Positions 54,131-63,068 of a stretch of DNA of 64,000 bases are shown in pieces. Made by a program: the position numbers and the translations under genes. A model generated the notes under the pieces. It was not told the DNA's origin, made no database searches, and saw only the letters and a program-made list of their open reading frames with translations. Numbering within the stretch: position 1 is the first letter of the stretch; each line of letters starts with the position of its first letter. This DNA comes from Methylocystis parvus OBBP (GTDB lineage: Bacteria; Pseudomonadota; Alphaproteobacteria; Rhizobiales; Beijerinckiaceae), in the NCBI RefSeq assembly GCF_027571405.1, contig NZ_CP092968.1, positions 3,866,001-3,930,000 on the forward strand, read 5' to 3'.

Positions 54131-55174
54131 ATGCGCTCGTTGAATATTTCTGTGTCGCGTTTCACTGCGCTCGCCTGCGTCGTCGCGGCCAGCGCCGCGA
54201 CCCTTGCCGCCTGCGGCAGCTCCTATGATCCCGGTTACGCCAAGCGTCCGCGATTCGCCACCAGCGCGCCGCTGGTGAACGCCAAGAAGGACCCGACCTT
54301 CCTCGCTTACGCGGTGCCGGAGTCCGATCTTCATCTCTTCCCCGCCACCCGCAGCGCCGAATTCGCCGTCCATGGCATCGACGTCTCCAAATATCAGGGC
54401 GACATCGACTGGGAGCAGGTGAAGGAATCCGGCGTCGCCTTCGCCTTCATCAAGGCGACCGAGGGCGGCGACAAAGCAGATTCCAGGTTCCAATATAATT
54501 GGGCGGCCGCAAAGGCCGCCGGCGTTCCGCGCGGCGCTTATCATTTCGTCTATTGGTGCCGGCCGCCGCACGAAGAGATCGCGAATTTCGCCTCGGTCGT
54601 TCCGCATGAGTCGGACGCCTTGCCGCCCGTGCTGGATGTCGAGCCGACGCCGGAATCGAGAAGCTGCAAGCGCACGCTCTACCGGGAAGAGGCGATCCGC
54701 GACATGCGGATCATGCTCGAGGCGATGGAGCGCCACTACGGCAAGAAGCCGATCATCTATTCCTCGGTCGACTTCTATCAGGCGATCCTTCAGCCGGACG
54801 CTCTGTCGGAATATCCGATCTGGGTGCGCTCGACGAAATATCATCCCAAGGTACGCTACGGCGACCGCAAATGGACCTTCTGGCAGTATCGCTCCGATGG
54901 GCGCGTGCCGGGCATTGTCGGGGCCGTGGACCAAAATACGTTCAATGGCAGCTTCGAACAGTGGAGGGGTTGGCTCGGATCAACGACCGGCATGCATGCG
55001 CATCCCGTAGCGGCGGCCCCGAAGCAGCTCGACGAGCGCGCCGCGAACAAGCTAATCGAGGACGATCCGGCCATGCTGAAAGGCGTCGATAAGGGCGCCT
55101 ATGAGAAGGACGCTCCCGCCGCCGCCGTTCCCACGCCGCCGGCGGGGATCGAGGGACAGCCGGACAAAGGGTGA
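54131..55174 (+). CDS. Glycoside hydrolase family 25 lysozyme lipoprotein
   Basis: A 347-residue protein. The lipobox LAAC at 25-28 shows it is a lipoprotein (Cys28). The GH25 barrel follows from about residue 75: HGIDVSKYQGDIDW, AFAFIKATEGG, RGAYHFVYWC, PPVLDVEPTPES with the catalytic Asp/Glu pair, PIWVRSTKY and FWQYRSDGRVPGIVGAVDQNTFNG. It probably cuts peptidoglycan. A C-terminal tail (about 300-347) is Ala/Pro-rich and disordered. In alphaproteobacteria such enzymes are of unclear physiological role. Confidence 0.93.
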   Translation: MRSLNISVSRFTALACVVAASAATLAACGSSYDPGYAKRPRFATSAPLVNAKKDPTFLAYAVPESDLHLFPATRSAEFAVHGIDVSKYQGDIDWEQVKESGVAFAFIKATEGGDKADSRFQYNWAAAKAAGVPRGAYHFVYWCRPPHEEIANFASVVPHESDALPPVLDVEPTPESRSCKRTLYREEAIRDMRIMLEAMERHYGKKPIIYSSVDFYQAILQPDALSEYPIWVRSTKYHPKVRYGDRKWTFWQYRSDGRVPGIVGAVDQNTFNGSFEQWRGWLGSTTGMHAHPVAAAPKQLDERAANKLIEDDPAMLKGVDKGAYEKDAPAAAVPTPPAGIEGQPDKG

Positions 55175-55285
55175 TCCGACCGAACTCCGGGGTAGCCATC
55201 GCGCGCGTTTTCGCGTATACGCCCCGCACCAGTTTCCGCCGCGCGGCGAACCCGCGCGGCATTCGCTGTTTAGAGAGACAAGAAA

Positions 55286-55474
55286 ATGGCCGTTCCGAAG
55301 CGCAAAACCTCCCCGATGAAGCGGGGCTTCCGCCGTTCCGCCGACGCCCTGAAGGCGCCGACCTATGTCGAGGACAAGGATTCGGGCGAGCTGCGCCGTC
55401 CGCACCACATCGACCTGAAGACCGGCATGTATCGCGGCCGTCAGGTGCTCAAGGTCAAGTCGGCCGAGGAATAA
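55286..55474 (+). CDS. rpmF: 50S ribosomal protein L32
   Basis: A 62-residue L32: [20 protein letters not shown], then [24 protein letters not shown]. The zinc-free form used by alphaproteobacteria lacks the four Cys motif; no cysteines are present here, as expected. A single gene with a strong terminator downstream. Confidence 0.97.
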   Translation: MAVPKRKTSPMKRGFRRSADALKAPTYVEDKDSGELRRPHHIDLKTGMYRGRQVLKVKSAEE

Positions 55475-55496
55475 GCCAAGCTTCCTCGTCGCTATT

Positions 55497-55567
55497 AAAA
55501 CGAAGAGCCCCTCGCGCGTCGAGACGCCCGCCCCGCGGGCTCCCCAGCGCGAGGGGCTCTTCGTTTT
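55497..55567. terminator. Long bidirectional terminator after rpmF
   Basis: A perfect 21-bp stem (55497-55517 with 55547-55567) with a 29-base loop, flanked by T runs on the plus strand and A runs on the other side. It separates rpmF from the convergent SDR gene and would stop both. Confidence 0.85.
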
Positions 55568-55570
55568 TCG

Positions 55571-56374
55571 TTAAGCGCGCTTCATCTGCGCCGTTCCGAG
55601 CAGCGGCAGCAGGATGGCGCGCGGCGAGAGTCGCGCGCTCCACACCATGACCTTGTTCATCGTTCCAGGCACCACGACGCGCTTGCCGGCCATCAGTCCG
55701 TCATAGCCCTGACGCGCGACGTCCTCCGCCGGCACGAGCGCCGGCTTCATTGCGCCCATCAGCCCTTCGAAGCTCATGCCCGCGCGCGCCTGGAAACCTG
55801 TAAGGACCGGGCCCGGACAGAGGCAGGAAACCTTCACCCCCGCGGGCTTCAGTTCATAGGACATCGCCTCGCTGAAAGAGCGCACGAAGGCCTTGGTCGC
55901 GTAATAGACGGCGAAGCCCGGCCCCGGCATGAAGGAGGCGATCGAGGCGACGTTCATGACGCCGCCCTTGTGGCGGGACAGTTCGGGGATGAAGCGCAGG
56001 GTCAGCGCGGTGAGCGTGCGGACATTCAGGTCGATCATCGCGAGCTGTTCGGCCTGATCGAGTTTGGCCGCGGGGCCGATGAGGCCGAAGCCGGCATTGT
56101 TGACCAGATATTGAGTGGCGAGCCCCGCCTCGGCGAGGCGGTCGGCGAGAGTCTCCACGGCTCCGTCGCCGAGGAGATCGAGCTCGATCACGGTCGGGCG
56201 CTTGCCGCGCTTGGACGCGATCTCTTCCGCCAGCGCCGAGAGCCGATCGCCGCGCCGGGCGACGATCGCGACCTCATGGCCCTTTTCGGCGAAGATGCGC
56301 GCCAGCTCCGCGCCGATTCCCTCCGACGCGCCGGTGACGACCGCCGCCGGGCGGGCTTGTGAAACATCGGTCAT
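55571..56374 (-). CDS. Short-chain dehydrogenase/reductase
   Basis: A 267-residue SDR with the cofactor motif TGASEGIG, LVNNAGFGLIG, catalytic Ser in NVASIAS, and YYATK (Tyr and Lys). LCPGPVLTGF follows the active site. It probably oxidises or reduces an alcohol or fatty substrate; none is clear from sequence. It starts six bases after the stop of the terB gene, on the same strand, and could be in one transcript with it. The terminator downstream is shared with rpmF. Confidence 0.92.
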   Translation of the reverse strand: MTDVSQARPAAVVTGASEGIGAELARIFAEKGHEVAIVARRGDRLSALAEEIASKRGKRPTVIELDLLGDGAVETLADRLAEAGLATQYLVNNAGFGLIGPAAKLDQAEQLAMIDLNVRTLTALTLRFIPELSRHKGGVMNVASIASFMPGPGFAVYYATKAFVRSFSEAMSYELKPAGVKVSCLCPGPVLTGFQARAGMSFEGLMGAMKPALVPAEDVARQGYDGLMAGKRVVVPGTMNKVMVWSARLSPRAILLPLLGTAQMKRA

Positions 56375-56380
56375 GAAACA

Positions 56381-56884
56381 TCACTCCTTGGGGCGTTCCC
56401 AGGGGCCGCCATCCATCGGCGGGGGATTTTCCATCGCCTCGCGCGCCTCGCGGCGCAGCTCCACGCGTTCGCGGGTCGAGACGCCGAGCAGCTCCGCGAC
56501 GCGCCAGACGACATTCTCCTCGAATTCATGCACCGACCCGTCGGCATGGGCCATGTCCCAGAGCATGCCGATCACCTGCTTGCGGCCGTCCTCGTCGAGG
56601 CGGCGCTTGAGCACGCTGGTGAAGCGGTAGAGGTCGACGGATTCCCGTTCGCTTTCAAAAGCGTTCTGGATCAGCGCGCGCGCTTCGTCCGGCGGCAGGC
56701 CGAAACGGATCTCCACGAGATGCTGGATGCGCGCCTTCTCGTCCTCGTCGAATTCGCCGTCGATCGAGGCGATATGAACGAGCAGCGCGGCCGCCGCGAG
56801 CTGATAGTCGACCGCCTCGAAGGGGCTCGGCCGCTCCGTTTCGCCGGTCAGTTCGGAAATGAAGGATTTGAGCGCGTCGAACAT
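56381..56884 (-). CDS. TerB-family protein
   Basis: A 167-residue protein of the TerB fold (about 25-150): YQLAAAALLVHIASIDGEFDEDEKARIQHLVEIRFGL, then LWDMAHADGSVHEFEENVVWRVAELLGVS, a pair of acidic motifs that may bind metal. TerB domains appear in tellurite resistance but mostly in unrelated stress functions; no other ter genes are present. It precedes the SDR gene on the same strand. Confidence 0.88.
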   Translation of the reverse strand: MFDALKSFISELTGETERPSPFEAVDYQLAAAALLVHIASIDGEFDEDEKARIQHLVEIRFGLPPDEARALIQNAFESERESVDLYRFTSVLKRRLDEDGRKQVIGMLWDMAHADGSVHEFEENVVWRVAELLGVSTRERVELRREAREAMENPPPMDGGPWERPKE

Positions 56885-57163
56885 TGGAATTTGCCTGCCG
56901 GCGGGGGTGGCGATCGCCTTGCTATAGAGCAGGGCGCAACGAAAGGGTAGCCGCGCCGCCCCGCTCGGCGGGACTTGCGACCCAGCGGCGCCTCATCTGA
57001 GCAAAAATTGAGAAACATGCCTGTAGTACAGACCCAAAGCGGCGACCGAGGCCGATTATGACAGTAGAACGACGATAGGGGCCGGGGTCCACGCTTTTCG
57101 CGCCTCCGGCGCAGTCCGGGCGCCAGAAGCTTCGCGCCAACATGGAAGGATCGTTCATCTGAA

Positions 57164-58813
57164 ATGACCATTGCGCCGACCAAAGCCGACTTGCCCCTGA
57201 CCGGCCTCGCCGGGTTGAAACAGAACTGGCGCGCGGACGCCCTCGCCGGCTTCCTCGTCTTCCTCATCGCGCTGCCGCTTTGTCTCGGCATCGCCATGGC
57301 CTCGGGCTTTCCGCCCCAGGCGGGCCTGATCACGGCGATCGTCGGCGGCGTCTTCGTCTCGCGTTTCAACGGCTCCTTCGTCACAGTCAATGGACCGGCG
57401 GCGGGGCTCATCGTCGTGGCGCTCGCCTCCGTGCAGGAGCTCGGCGAGGGCGACGCGATGGCGGGCTATCGCTACACGCTGGCGGCCATCGTCTGCGCCA
57501 GCGTTCTCCAGACGCTGATGGGCGTGATGCGCGCCGGCAAGCTTTCCGCCTTCTTCCCGTCCTCCGCCGTCCACGGCATGCTCGCCGCCATCGGCATCAT
57601 CATCATGGCCAAGCAGTTTCACGTCATGCTGGGCGTGAAGCCGGACGCTGACACGCTTTTTCAAACGATCGGCGCGATCCCCGCGAGCCTGAAGGAGATG
57701 AATCCCGAGGTTGCGACAATCGGCTTTGTCGGCCTCGCCATCCTCGTCGGCTGGACGATGGTGGATAACCGCTATCTCAAGATGGCGCCGGCGCCGCTTA
57801 TCGTCGTGCTGGTCGGCATGGCGCTCGGCCAGTATTTCGATCTCGACGACGAGCACATCTTCCTGTTCCTGCCGGACATGCAGTTCCTGCCGCATCACGA
57901 ATATACGATCGGTCCGAAATTCCTGGTCGCCATCCCCGATAATTTCCTTGCTGGCTTCGCCTTCCCGGATTTCAAGCCCGTCTTCACCATGGTCTTCTGG
58001 CAGCAGGTCGTCGCCATCTGCCTCGTCGGCAGTCTCGAGACGCTCCTCAGCGCCGCGGCCGTCGACAAGCTCGATCCCTATCGGCGCACCTCGGACCTCA
58101 ATCGCGACCTCGCGGCGGTTGGCGTCGGCAATATCGTTTGCGGGTTCATCGGCGGTCTGCCGATGATCGCGGAGATCGTCCGCAGCTCGGCCAACTGCAA
58201 TAATGGCGCGCGCACGGGCTGGTCGAACTTCTTCCACGGCCTCTTCGTGCTGATATTCGTGGCCCTGTTTCCCAAGCTCATCCATGAAATCCCGCTCGCG
58301 TCGCTTGCGGCGTTGCTGGTCTTCACGGGCTTCAGGCTGGCGTCTCCGAGCGTCTTCAAGAAGACGCTCGCCATCGGCTGGGATCAGCTCGGCGTCTTCT
58401 GCATCACCATTGTCGGCGTGCTGGCGACGGACCTGCTGATCGGCGTCGCCATCGGCGTCTTCGCCGAACTCGCCTTCCACCTCTATCGCAGCGTGCCCTG
58501 GAGCGAGGTGCTGCGCCTGCGCCTCGAGATCGAAGAAGCGGAGGAGGGCGTTTATCATATCCGCATGGGCGGCGCGGCCTTCTTCGCCAATGTGCTCGGC
58601 CTGAAGAAAGACCTGGCCCTCATCCCCAAGGGCAAGACGGTGATCTTCGATCTCTCCGAGACCGCCACCATCGACCATACGGTGATGGAATTCCTGCACC
58701 ATTATTGCGAGGACTATGAGCGGGCGGGGGGCAGCGCCGAGCTGTTCGGGCTGGACAATCACGATGCGAAGTCCAAGCACCCGCTGGCGGCGCGGAAGCG
58801 GACGGCGGCGTGA
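57164..58813 (+). CDS. SulP-family anion transporter (second copy)
   Basis: A 549-residue membrane protein. It has about 10-12 hydrophobic segments (about residues 30-440), LIALPLCLGIAMASG, VTVNGPAAGLIVVALASV, and SLETLLSAAAVDKLDPYRRTSDLNRDLAAVGVGN. A C-terminal STAS-like region (about 450-549: IRMGGAAFFANVLGLKKDLALIPKGKTVIFDLSETATIDHTVMEFLHHY) completes it. It resembles the bicarbonate-type subgroup, like the copy at 8645, but has no carbonic anhydrase beside it. Start ATG 57164 has no strong ribosome site. Substrate is inferred. Confidence 0.9.
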   Translation: MTIAPTKADLPLTGLAGLKQNWRADALAGFLVFLIALPLCLGIAMASGFPPQAGLITAIVGGVFVSRFNGSFVTVNGPAAGLIVVALASVQELGEGDAMAGYRYTLAAIVCASVLQTLMGVMRAGKLSAFFPSSAVHGMLAAIGIIIMAKQFHVMLGVKPDADTLFQTIGAIPASLKEMNPEVATIGFVGLAILVGWTMVDNRYLKMAPAPLIVVLVGMALGQYFDLDDEHIFLFLPDMQFLPHHEYTIGPKFLVAIPDNFLAGFAFPDFKPVFTMVFWQQVVAICLVGSLETLLSAAAVDKLDPYRRTSDLNRDLAAVGVGNIVCGFIGGLPMIAEIVRSSANCNNGARTGWSNFFHGLFVLIFVALFPKLIHEIPLASLAALLVFTGFRLASPSVFKKTLAIGWDQLGVFCITIVGVLATDLLIGVAIGVFAELAFHLYRSVPWSEVLRLRLEIEEAEEGVYHIRMGGAAFFANVLGLKKDLALIPKGKTVIFDLSETATIDHTVMEFLHHYCEDYERAGGSAELFGLDNHDAKSKHPLAARKRTAA

Positions 58814-58874
58814 CGAAAAGGTCGGGCGCCCTGTCAATCAAGTTCTGCACAGCGGCTTGCGGTGTTCTATATTA

Positions 58875-60956
58875 TTAATAATTGTCTTCTACATCGAGTC
58901 CCATATTCATCAAGTCGCCGTATTCGAAATTATCCACAACCCCCTTAAGAATTAATTTTCCAAAAATTGTCGTGGTTTTCGGAATTTTTGAAATATTTGA
59001 GCATCCGCTTAGGTCCAGATCTCCGCGCACTTCCAGTTTCTCGGGAAGCGCAGTCAAATTTGTGCATCCGCTCAAATCCAGGTCGCCGTACACCTTGAGC
59101 TCTTGAGGAAGCTTAACTAGACTACTGCACCCACTGAGTCTAAGATCGCCGTCCACAATATATTTTTCCGGCAGCTTATGCAAATTGACGCAGTCAGACA
59201 AATACAACGATCCTCCGACACTAAGGTCATCAGGAATATTTCTCAGCAGTTTGCAGCCAGCTAAGGAAAGCCAGCCTGCAACTTGCAGAGAATCGGGAAT
59301 TGCTGCAAGATTAATACAGCCACTTAAATCAAGGCAGCCATCTACTATCATATTATTGCGGAGGTAACGCAAATTTATGCAGTCCCGGAGGCTGAAAACT
59401 CTGCTAATTAATTTACGGTGTTCATCTTCCATATCTTCATATGAGCGCCATCGATCTAGGTCAGTCGTGTTGGATTCCTGGTAATTTATTAACCCGATTT
59501 TTTCCGGTATCCTCTCAAGGCTAGAGCACCCGGTTAGATTCATGGCGTTTAACATAACCAGGCCTTCTGGTAATTGCTTCAGACTAATGCATCCAGTTAA
59601 ATCGATAGAGAAAGTCGTTCCAATATTTCTCGGCAGATATCCCAGGCTCACGCAGCCGCCGGCCTTTAAACTTGACCTTACCTTTAAGTCTTGCGGCAAT
59701 TCTGTTATTTCTACGCAATCGCTAATATCAAGATTTTGGACGTCGATGCCTTCTGGAAGAACGCTCAAGCTTGTGCAGCCGCGGAGGAAAAGCCGCCAGG
59801 AAACGCCCAAATTGTTTGGCAGTTCGGTAAGTCCTGAACAGCCCTCGGCAATCAGTTCCCGTGCAACCTTGAGGTCACTTGGCAGTCTGGATAGATTCTT
59901 ACACCCTTTGATATTCAACTCGCGCAAAACGAGGCCTTCTGGTAGACTGATCAAGCCGTTACATCCACTAAGGTTCAAGGCTTCCGCCTCAAGGCCGTCT
60001 GGTAGACTGGTCAAGCAGCTAAACCCGACGAGTTCCAGTTTTCCTCCAACCTTGAGATTCTCGGGGAGGTGGAGGACATGCGCGGTTTCGTTGGCGCTAC
60101 GGTTGTCTTCGGATTCGAAAAGAAAACCTCTCTGTCCTATTGTAAAGTCTCCACTAACTTCGAGACCGCGAGGAAGCCGGATCAATTGATGGTTATTGTT
60201 GAGGTGTAAGTTTTCACCGATTTTCAAGTTTGTTGGAAGCTTGTTGAGACTGCTGCATCCGGTCACGTAGAGGCTGCCAGCTATTGTGCTTAACCTGTCT
60301 GGAAAGCAGGTTAAGCTCGTGCACCTGTCAAGATAAATGCTTCCACGAACCTTTAAATCATCCGGAAGGCTAAGCAAGTTTTCGCAGTCGTCAATTCTAA
60401 GGCTGCCTACCTTTAGACCTGCAGGCAGATATCTCAGATTTTTACATCCGGCGAGGCGCAGATTGCCTCCGACAATCAAGTTATCCGGCAAGCTAGTAAA
60501 GTTGGCGCACTTCCAGAGGACGAGGTTTCCATCAACCGCCATGCCGCTCGGCAGATGGATTAAGTCCAGGCGTTCCTTGAGTTCCAAGTTCCCGCCAATT
60601 CTGACGCCTTCCGGTAAGTAAGGCAGTATGGAGCACCCGCTCAGCTCGAGATTGCCTCCAACTTCAAGATGTTTTGGTAGCCTGACCAATTTTGCGCAAT
60701 TGGAGATTTTTAGATCTCCGCCCACTTTAAGACCTTCCGGGAGACCTATCAGGTTTAGGCACTCATCGAGTCGAATATTGCCTTTGACGCTTAGGCCTTC
60801 CGGAAGATTCTCTATCTTGTCACATTTCCGAATAGAAATGTTTCCCCGCAATTCCAGGTTTTTAGGAAGATTGAGATGTTCTTCGATATCGCCTGATGGG
60901 CGCGTGCTGTATTTTGATCCGTAGAAATGAATATTTTTCTCTAATACCAAGGACAT
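58875..60956 (-). CDS. Protein of 29 tandem 21-residue leucine-rich repeats, probably acquired
   Basis: A 693-residue protein made almost entirely of LRR-like units with consensus LPEGLKVGGDLxLSGCxNLxx. I count 29 units from about residue 29. Most are 20-21 residues; units 12 and 22 have insertions (about 35 and 50 residues in all). It should form a long solenoid with a Cys at the end of most units. No signal peptide, transmembrane helix or effector catalytic domain is visible. ATG 60956 follows GAGG at good spacing; a TTG 12 bases upstream is weaker. The DNA is markedly more AT-rich than its neighbours. No other gene of the acquired segment is seen. Confidence 0.88.
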   Translation of the reverse strand: MSLVLEKNIHFYGSKYSTRPSGDIEEHLNLPKNLELRGNISIRKCDKIENLPEGLSVKGNIRLDECLNLIGLPEGLKVGGDLKISNCAKLVRLPKHLEVGGNLELSGCSILPYLPEGVRIGGNLELKERLDLIHLPSGMAVDGNLVLWKCANFTSLPDNLIVGGNLRLAGCKNLRYLPAGLKVGSLRIDDCENLLSLPDDLKVRGSIYLDRCTSLTCFPDRLSTIAGSLYVTGCSSLNKLPTNLKIGENLHLNNNHQLIRLPRGLEVSGDFTIGQRGFLFESEDNRSANETAHVLHLPENLKVGGKLELVGFSCLTSLPDGLEAEALNLSGCNGLISLPEGLVLRELNIKGCKNLSRLPSDLKVARELIAEGCSGLTELPNNLGVSWRLFLRGCTSLSVLPEGIDVQNLDISDCVEITELPQDLKVRSSLKAGGCVSLGYLPRNIGTTFSIDLTGCISLKQLPEGLVMLNAMNLTGCSSLERIPEKIGLINYQESNTTDLDRWRSYEDMEDEHRKLISRVFSLRDCINLRYLRNNMIVDGCLDLSGCINLAAIPDSLQVAGWLSLAGCKLLRNIPDDLSVGGSLYLSDCVNLHKLPEKYIVDGDLRLSGCSSLVKLPQELKVYGDLDLSGCTNLTALPEKLEVRGDLDLSGCSNISKIPKTTTIFGKLILKGVVDNFEYGDLMNMGLDVEDNY

Positions 60957-61089
60957 CAAACGCCTCAAACGGAGCCATCGATCGCGCCGCTTATGTTACG
61001 CCAGGCGCCGCCATAGGCTAAGCGAATTTTGGGAGTGGCGGGAATGCGACGAACTCGGCGAGCCAGTTTCAAACACATGACATAAACAA

Positions 61090-61105
61090 ATCTTTATATC
61101 TTTAT
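61090..61105. promoter_or_regulatory. Tandem ATCTTTAT half-sites upstream of ahcY
   Basis: ATCTTTAT occurs twice in direct tandem (61090-61097 and 61098-61105), 77 bases before the ahcY start. The half-site resembles the inverted ATAAAGAT/ATCTTTAT operators proposed for SahR-type regulators of the methionine cycle, but here it is direct, not inverted. Confidence 0.4.
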
Positions 61106-61181
61106 TGCCTTCTGTCCGTCGCTTTGCTATAGGCTCTCCAGCGCCGGGGCGCCGGCCGTCCTTCCCGAGCAGAGGATTCGC

Positions 61182-62588
61182 ATGACCGCTCACTTCAACG
61201 ATTACGCCATCGCCGATATTTCGCTGGCCGATTGGGGCCGCAAGGAACTCAACATCGCCGAGACCGAAATGCCGGGCCTGATGGCGACCCGCGCCGAATA
61301 TGGCGCGTCGCAGCCGCTCAAGGGCGCCCGCATCGCCGGCTCGCTGCATATGACCATCCAGACGGCGGTCCTGATCGAGACGCTGAAAGCGCTCGGCGCC
61401 GACATTCGCTGGGCCTCCTGCAACATCTATTCGACGCAGGACCACGCCGCCGCGGCCATCGCCGCCACCGGCACGCCGGTTTTCGCGATCAAGGGCGAGA
61501 GCCTCGAGGATTATTGGGACTATACCCACAAGATCTTCGAATGGGGCGACGGCGGCTGTCCGAACATGATCCTGGACGATGGCGGCGACGCCACGCTTCT
61601 CATCCATCTCGGCCTGCGCGCCGAGGGCGGCGACACGGCTTTCCTCGACAAGGCGACCAATGAAGAAGAGGAAGTCCTTTTCGCCGCCATCAAGAAGCGC
61701 CTCAAGGCCAATCCGGGTTGGTACGGCCGCAACGCCGTCGCCATCAAGGGCGTCACCGAAGAAACGACCACAGGCGTGCATCGCCTTTATGTGATGCACA
61801 AGGAGGGCAAGCTCCTCTGGCCGGCGATCAACGTCAACGACTCCGTGACGAAATCAAAGTTCGACAATCTGTATGGCTGCCGCGAGTCGCTCGTCGACGG
61901 CGTTCGCCGCGCCACCGACGTGATGATGGCCGGCAAGGTCGCCGTCATCGCCGGCTATGGCGACGTGGGCAAGGGCTCGGCCGCTTCGCTGCGCAACGCC
62001 GGCTGCCGCGTGCTGGTCACCGAAATCGACCCGATCTGCGCCCTGCAGGCCGCGATGGAAGGCTATGAGGTGACGACGATGGAAGACGCCGCGTCGCGCG
62101 GCGACATCTTCTGCACCGCGACGGGCAATGTCGACGTCATCACCGTCGACCACATGCGCGCGATGAAGGACCGCGCCATCGTCTGCAATATCGGCCATTT
62201 CGACTCGGAGATTCAGGTCGCCGGCCTGAAGAACCTCAAATGGCACAATGTGAAGCCGCAGGTGGACGAGATCGAGTTCGCCGACGGCAAGCGCATCATC
62301 CTGCTCGCCGAGGGCCGCCTCGTGAATCTCGGCTGCGCGACGGGCCATCCGTCCTTCGTGATGTCCGCGTCCTTCACCAACCAGACGCTGGCGCAGATCG
62401 AGCTGTGGACCAAGCAGGGCCAGTATCCGGTGGGCGTCTACACGCTGCCCAAGCAGCTCGATGAGAAGGTCGCCGCGCTCCATCTCGCCAAGATCGGCGT
62501 GAAGCTGACGAAAATGACCGACGAGCAGGCGAAATATCTCAACCTGCCGAAGAACGGCCCGTTCAAGCCGGAGCATTACCGGTATTGA
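61182..62588 (+). CDS. ahcY: Adenosylhomocysteinase
   Basis: A 468-residue enzyme of the standard length. It hydrolyses S-adenosylhomocysteine to adenosine and homocysteine, with bound NAD. Visible segments: [32 protein letters not shown], the [17 protein letters not shown]-binding signature, [20 protein letters not shown] and the C-terminal [18 protein letters not shown] end. The ATG has GAGGA upstream. It is followed, after 480 bases, by a PAS kinase as in other alphaproteobacteria. Confidence 0.97.
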   Translation: MTAHFNDYAIADISLADWGRKELNIAETEMPGLMATRAEYGASQPLKGARIAGSLHMTIQTAVLIETLKALGADIRWASCNIYSTQDHAAAAIAATGTPVFAIKGESLEDYWDYTHKIFEWGDGGCPNMILDDGGDATLLIHLGLRAEGGDTAFLDKATNEEEEVLFAAIKKRLKANPGWYGRNAVAIKGVTEETTTGVHRLYVMHKEGKLLWPAINVNDSVTKSKFDNLYGCRESLVDGVRRATDVMMAGKVAVIAGYGDVGKGSAASLRNAGCRVLVTEIDPICALQAAMEGYEVTTMEDAASRGDIFCTATGNVDVITVDHMRAMKDRAIVCNIGHFDSEIQVAGLKNLKWHNVKPQVDEIEFADGKRIILLAEGRLVNLGCATGHPSFVMSASFTNQTLAQIELWTKQGQYPVGVYTLPKQLDEKVAALHLAKIGVKLTKMTDEQAKYLNLPKNGPFKPEHYRY

Positions 62589-63068
62589 TCCGACGATGCG
62601 GGCGCGCGTTTTACGAGCGCCCGCAATTGGGCCGATCCAGATCCAAATGACGTTTCTCGTCGCGCTGCAACCGGGAATTGCGGGCCGAAATCCGGCCCGC
62701 GCCCGGAGCCGCTGTTTTCAGCGCCGGAGCCCTCGGCGCAAAGTCGACGCCTTCTCGCGGCCCCCTTCTGCGGAAGCGGGGCCGTTTTTTGCGCCGCATG
62801 ATCAGAAACACGATTCCGTTTTAACCGATCGCGTTCTAGATTGAGGTGATTCGTACTGAGCGTCGTCGGCGCAGCGTGGCGGGCTTCCGTCGCCGGGCCG
62901 ATCTGTTCCCGCCCCCGCCCTGGGGGCGGTCCGTACGCGCGTCCTGGCAGGTATGCGCCCTCGGCGCAACCCTGTGGCGTTTTGTAAAGAGCACCTCGCA
63001 TCGTCTCTCTGGAGCCCAGTCTGCATGTGGCCTAAGCTGGTTTGCGCGCGAAAGGAAACGTCTCGCTC
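62589..63068. other. Intergenic region after ahcY
   Basis: No supported gene. Two GC hairpins are visible, at 62598-62624 (8-bp stem, 11-base loop) and 62680-62700 (8-bp stem, 5-base loop); the first may end ahcY transcription though no T run follows. The promoter of the downstream kinase must lie in the last part. Confidence 0.5.

Noticed and set aside
57155..58837. A 560-codon minus-strand frame over the second SulP gene
   Set aside because: Asp/Arg-rich shadow with no domain; the plus strand is a clear transporter.
58875..60956. Regular 63-base periodicity that could be taken for a CRISPR or DNA repeat array
   Set aside because: The repeats are diverged at the DNA level but conserved as protein, in one continuous frame; they are LRR codons.
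60960..61181. An S-adenosylhomocysteine riboswitch before ahcY
   Set aside because: I looked for the conserved paired GC-rich core and did not find it; only an AT-rich repeat is present.
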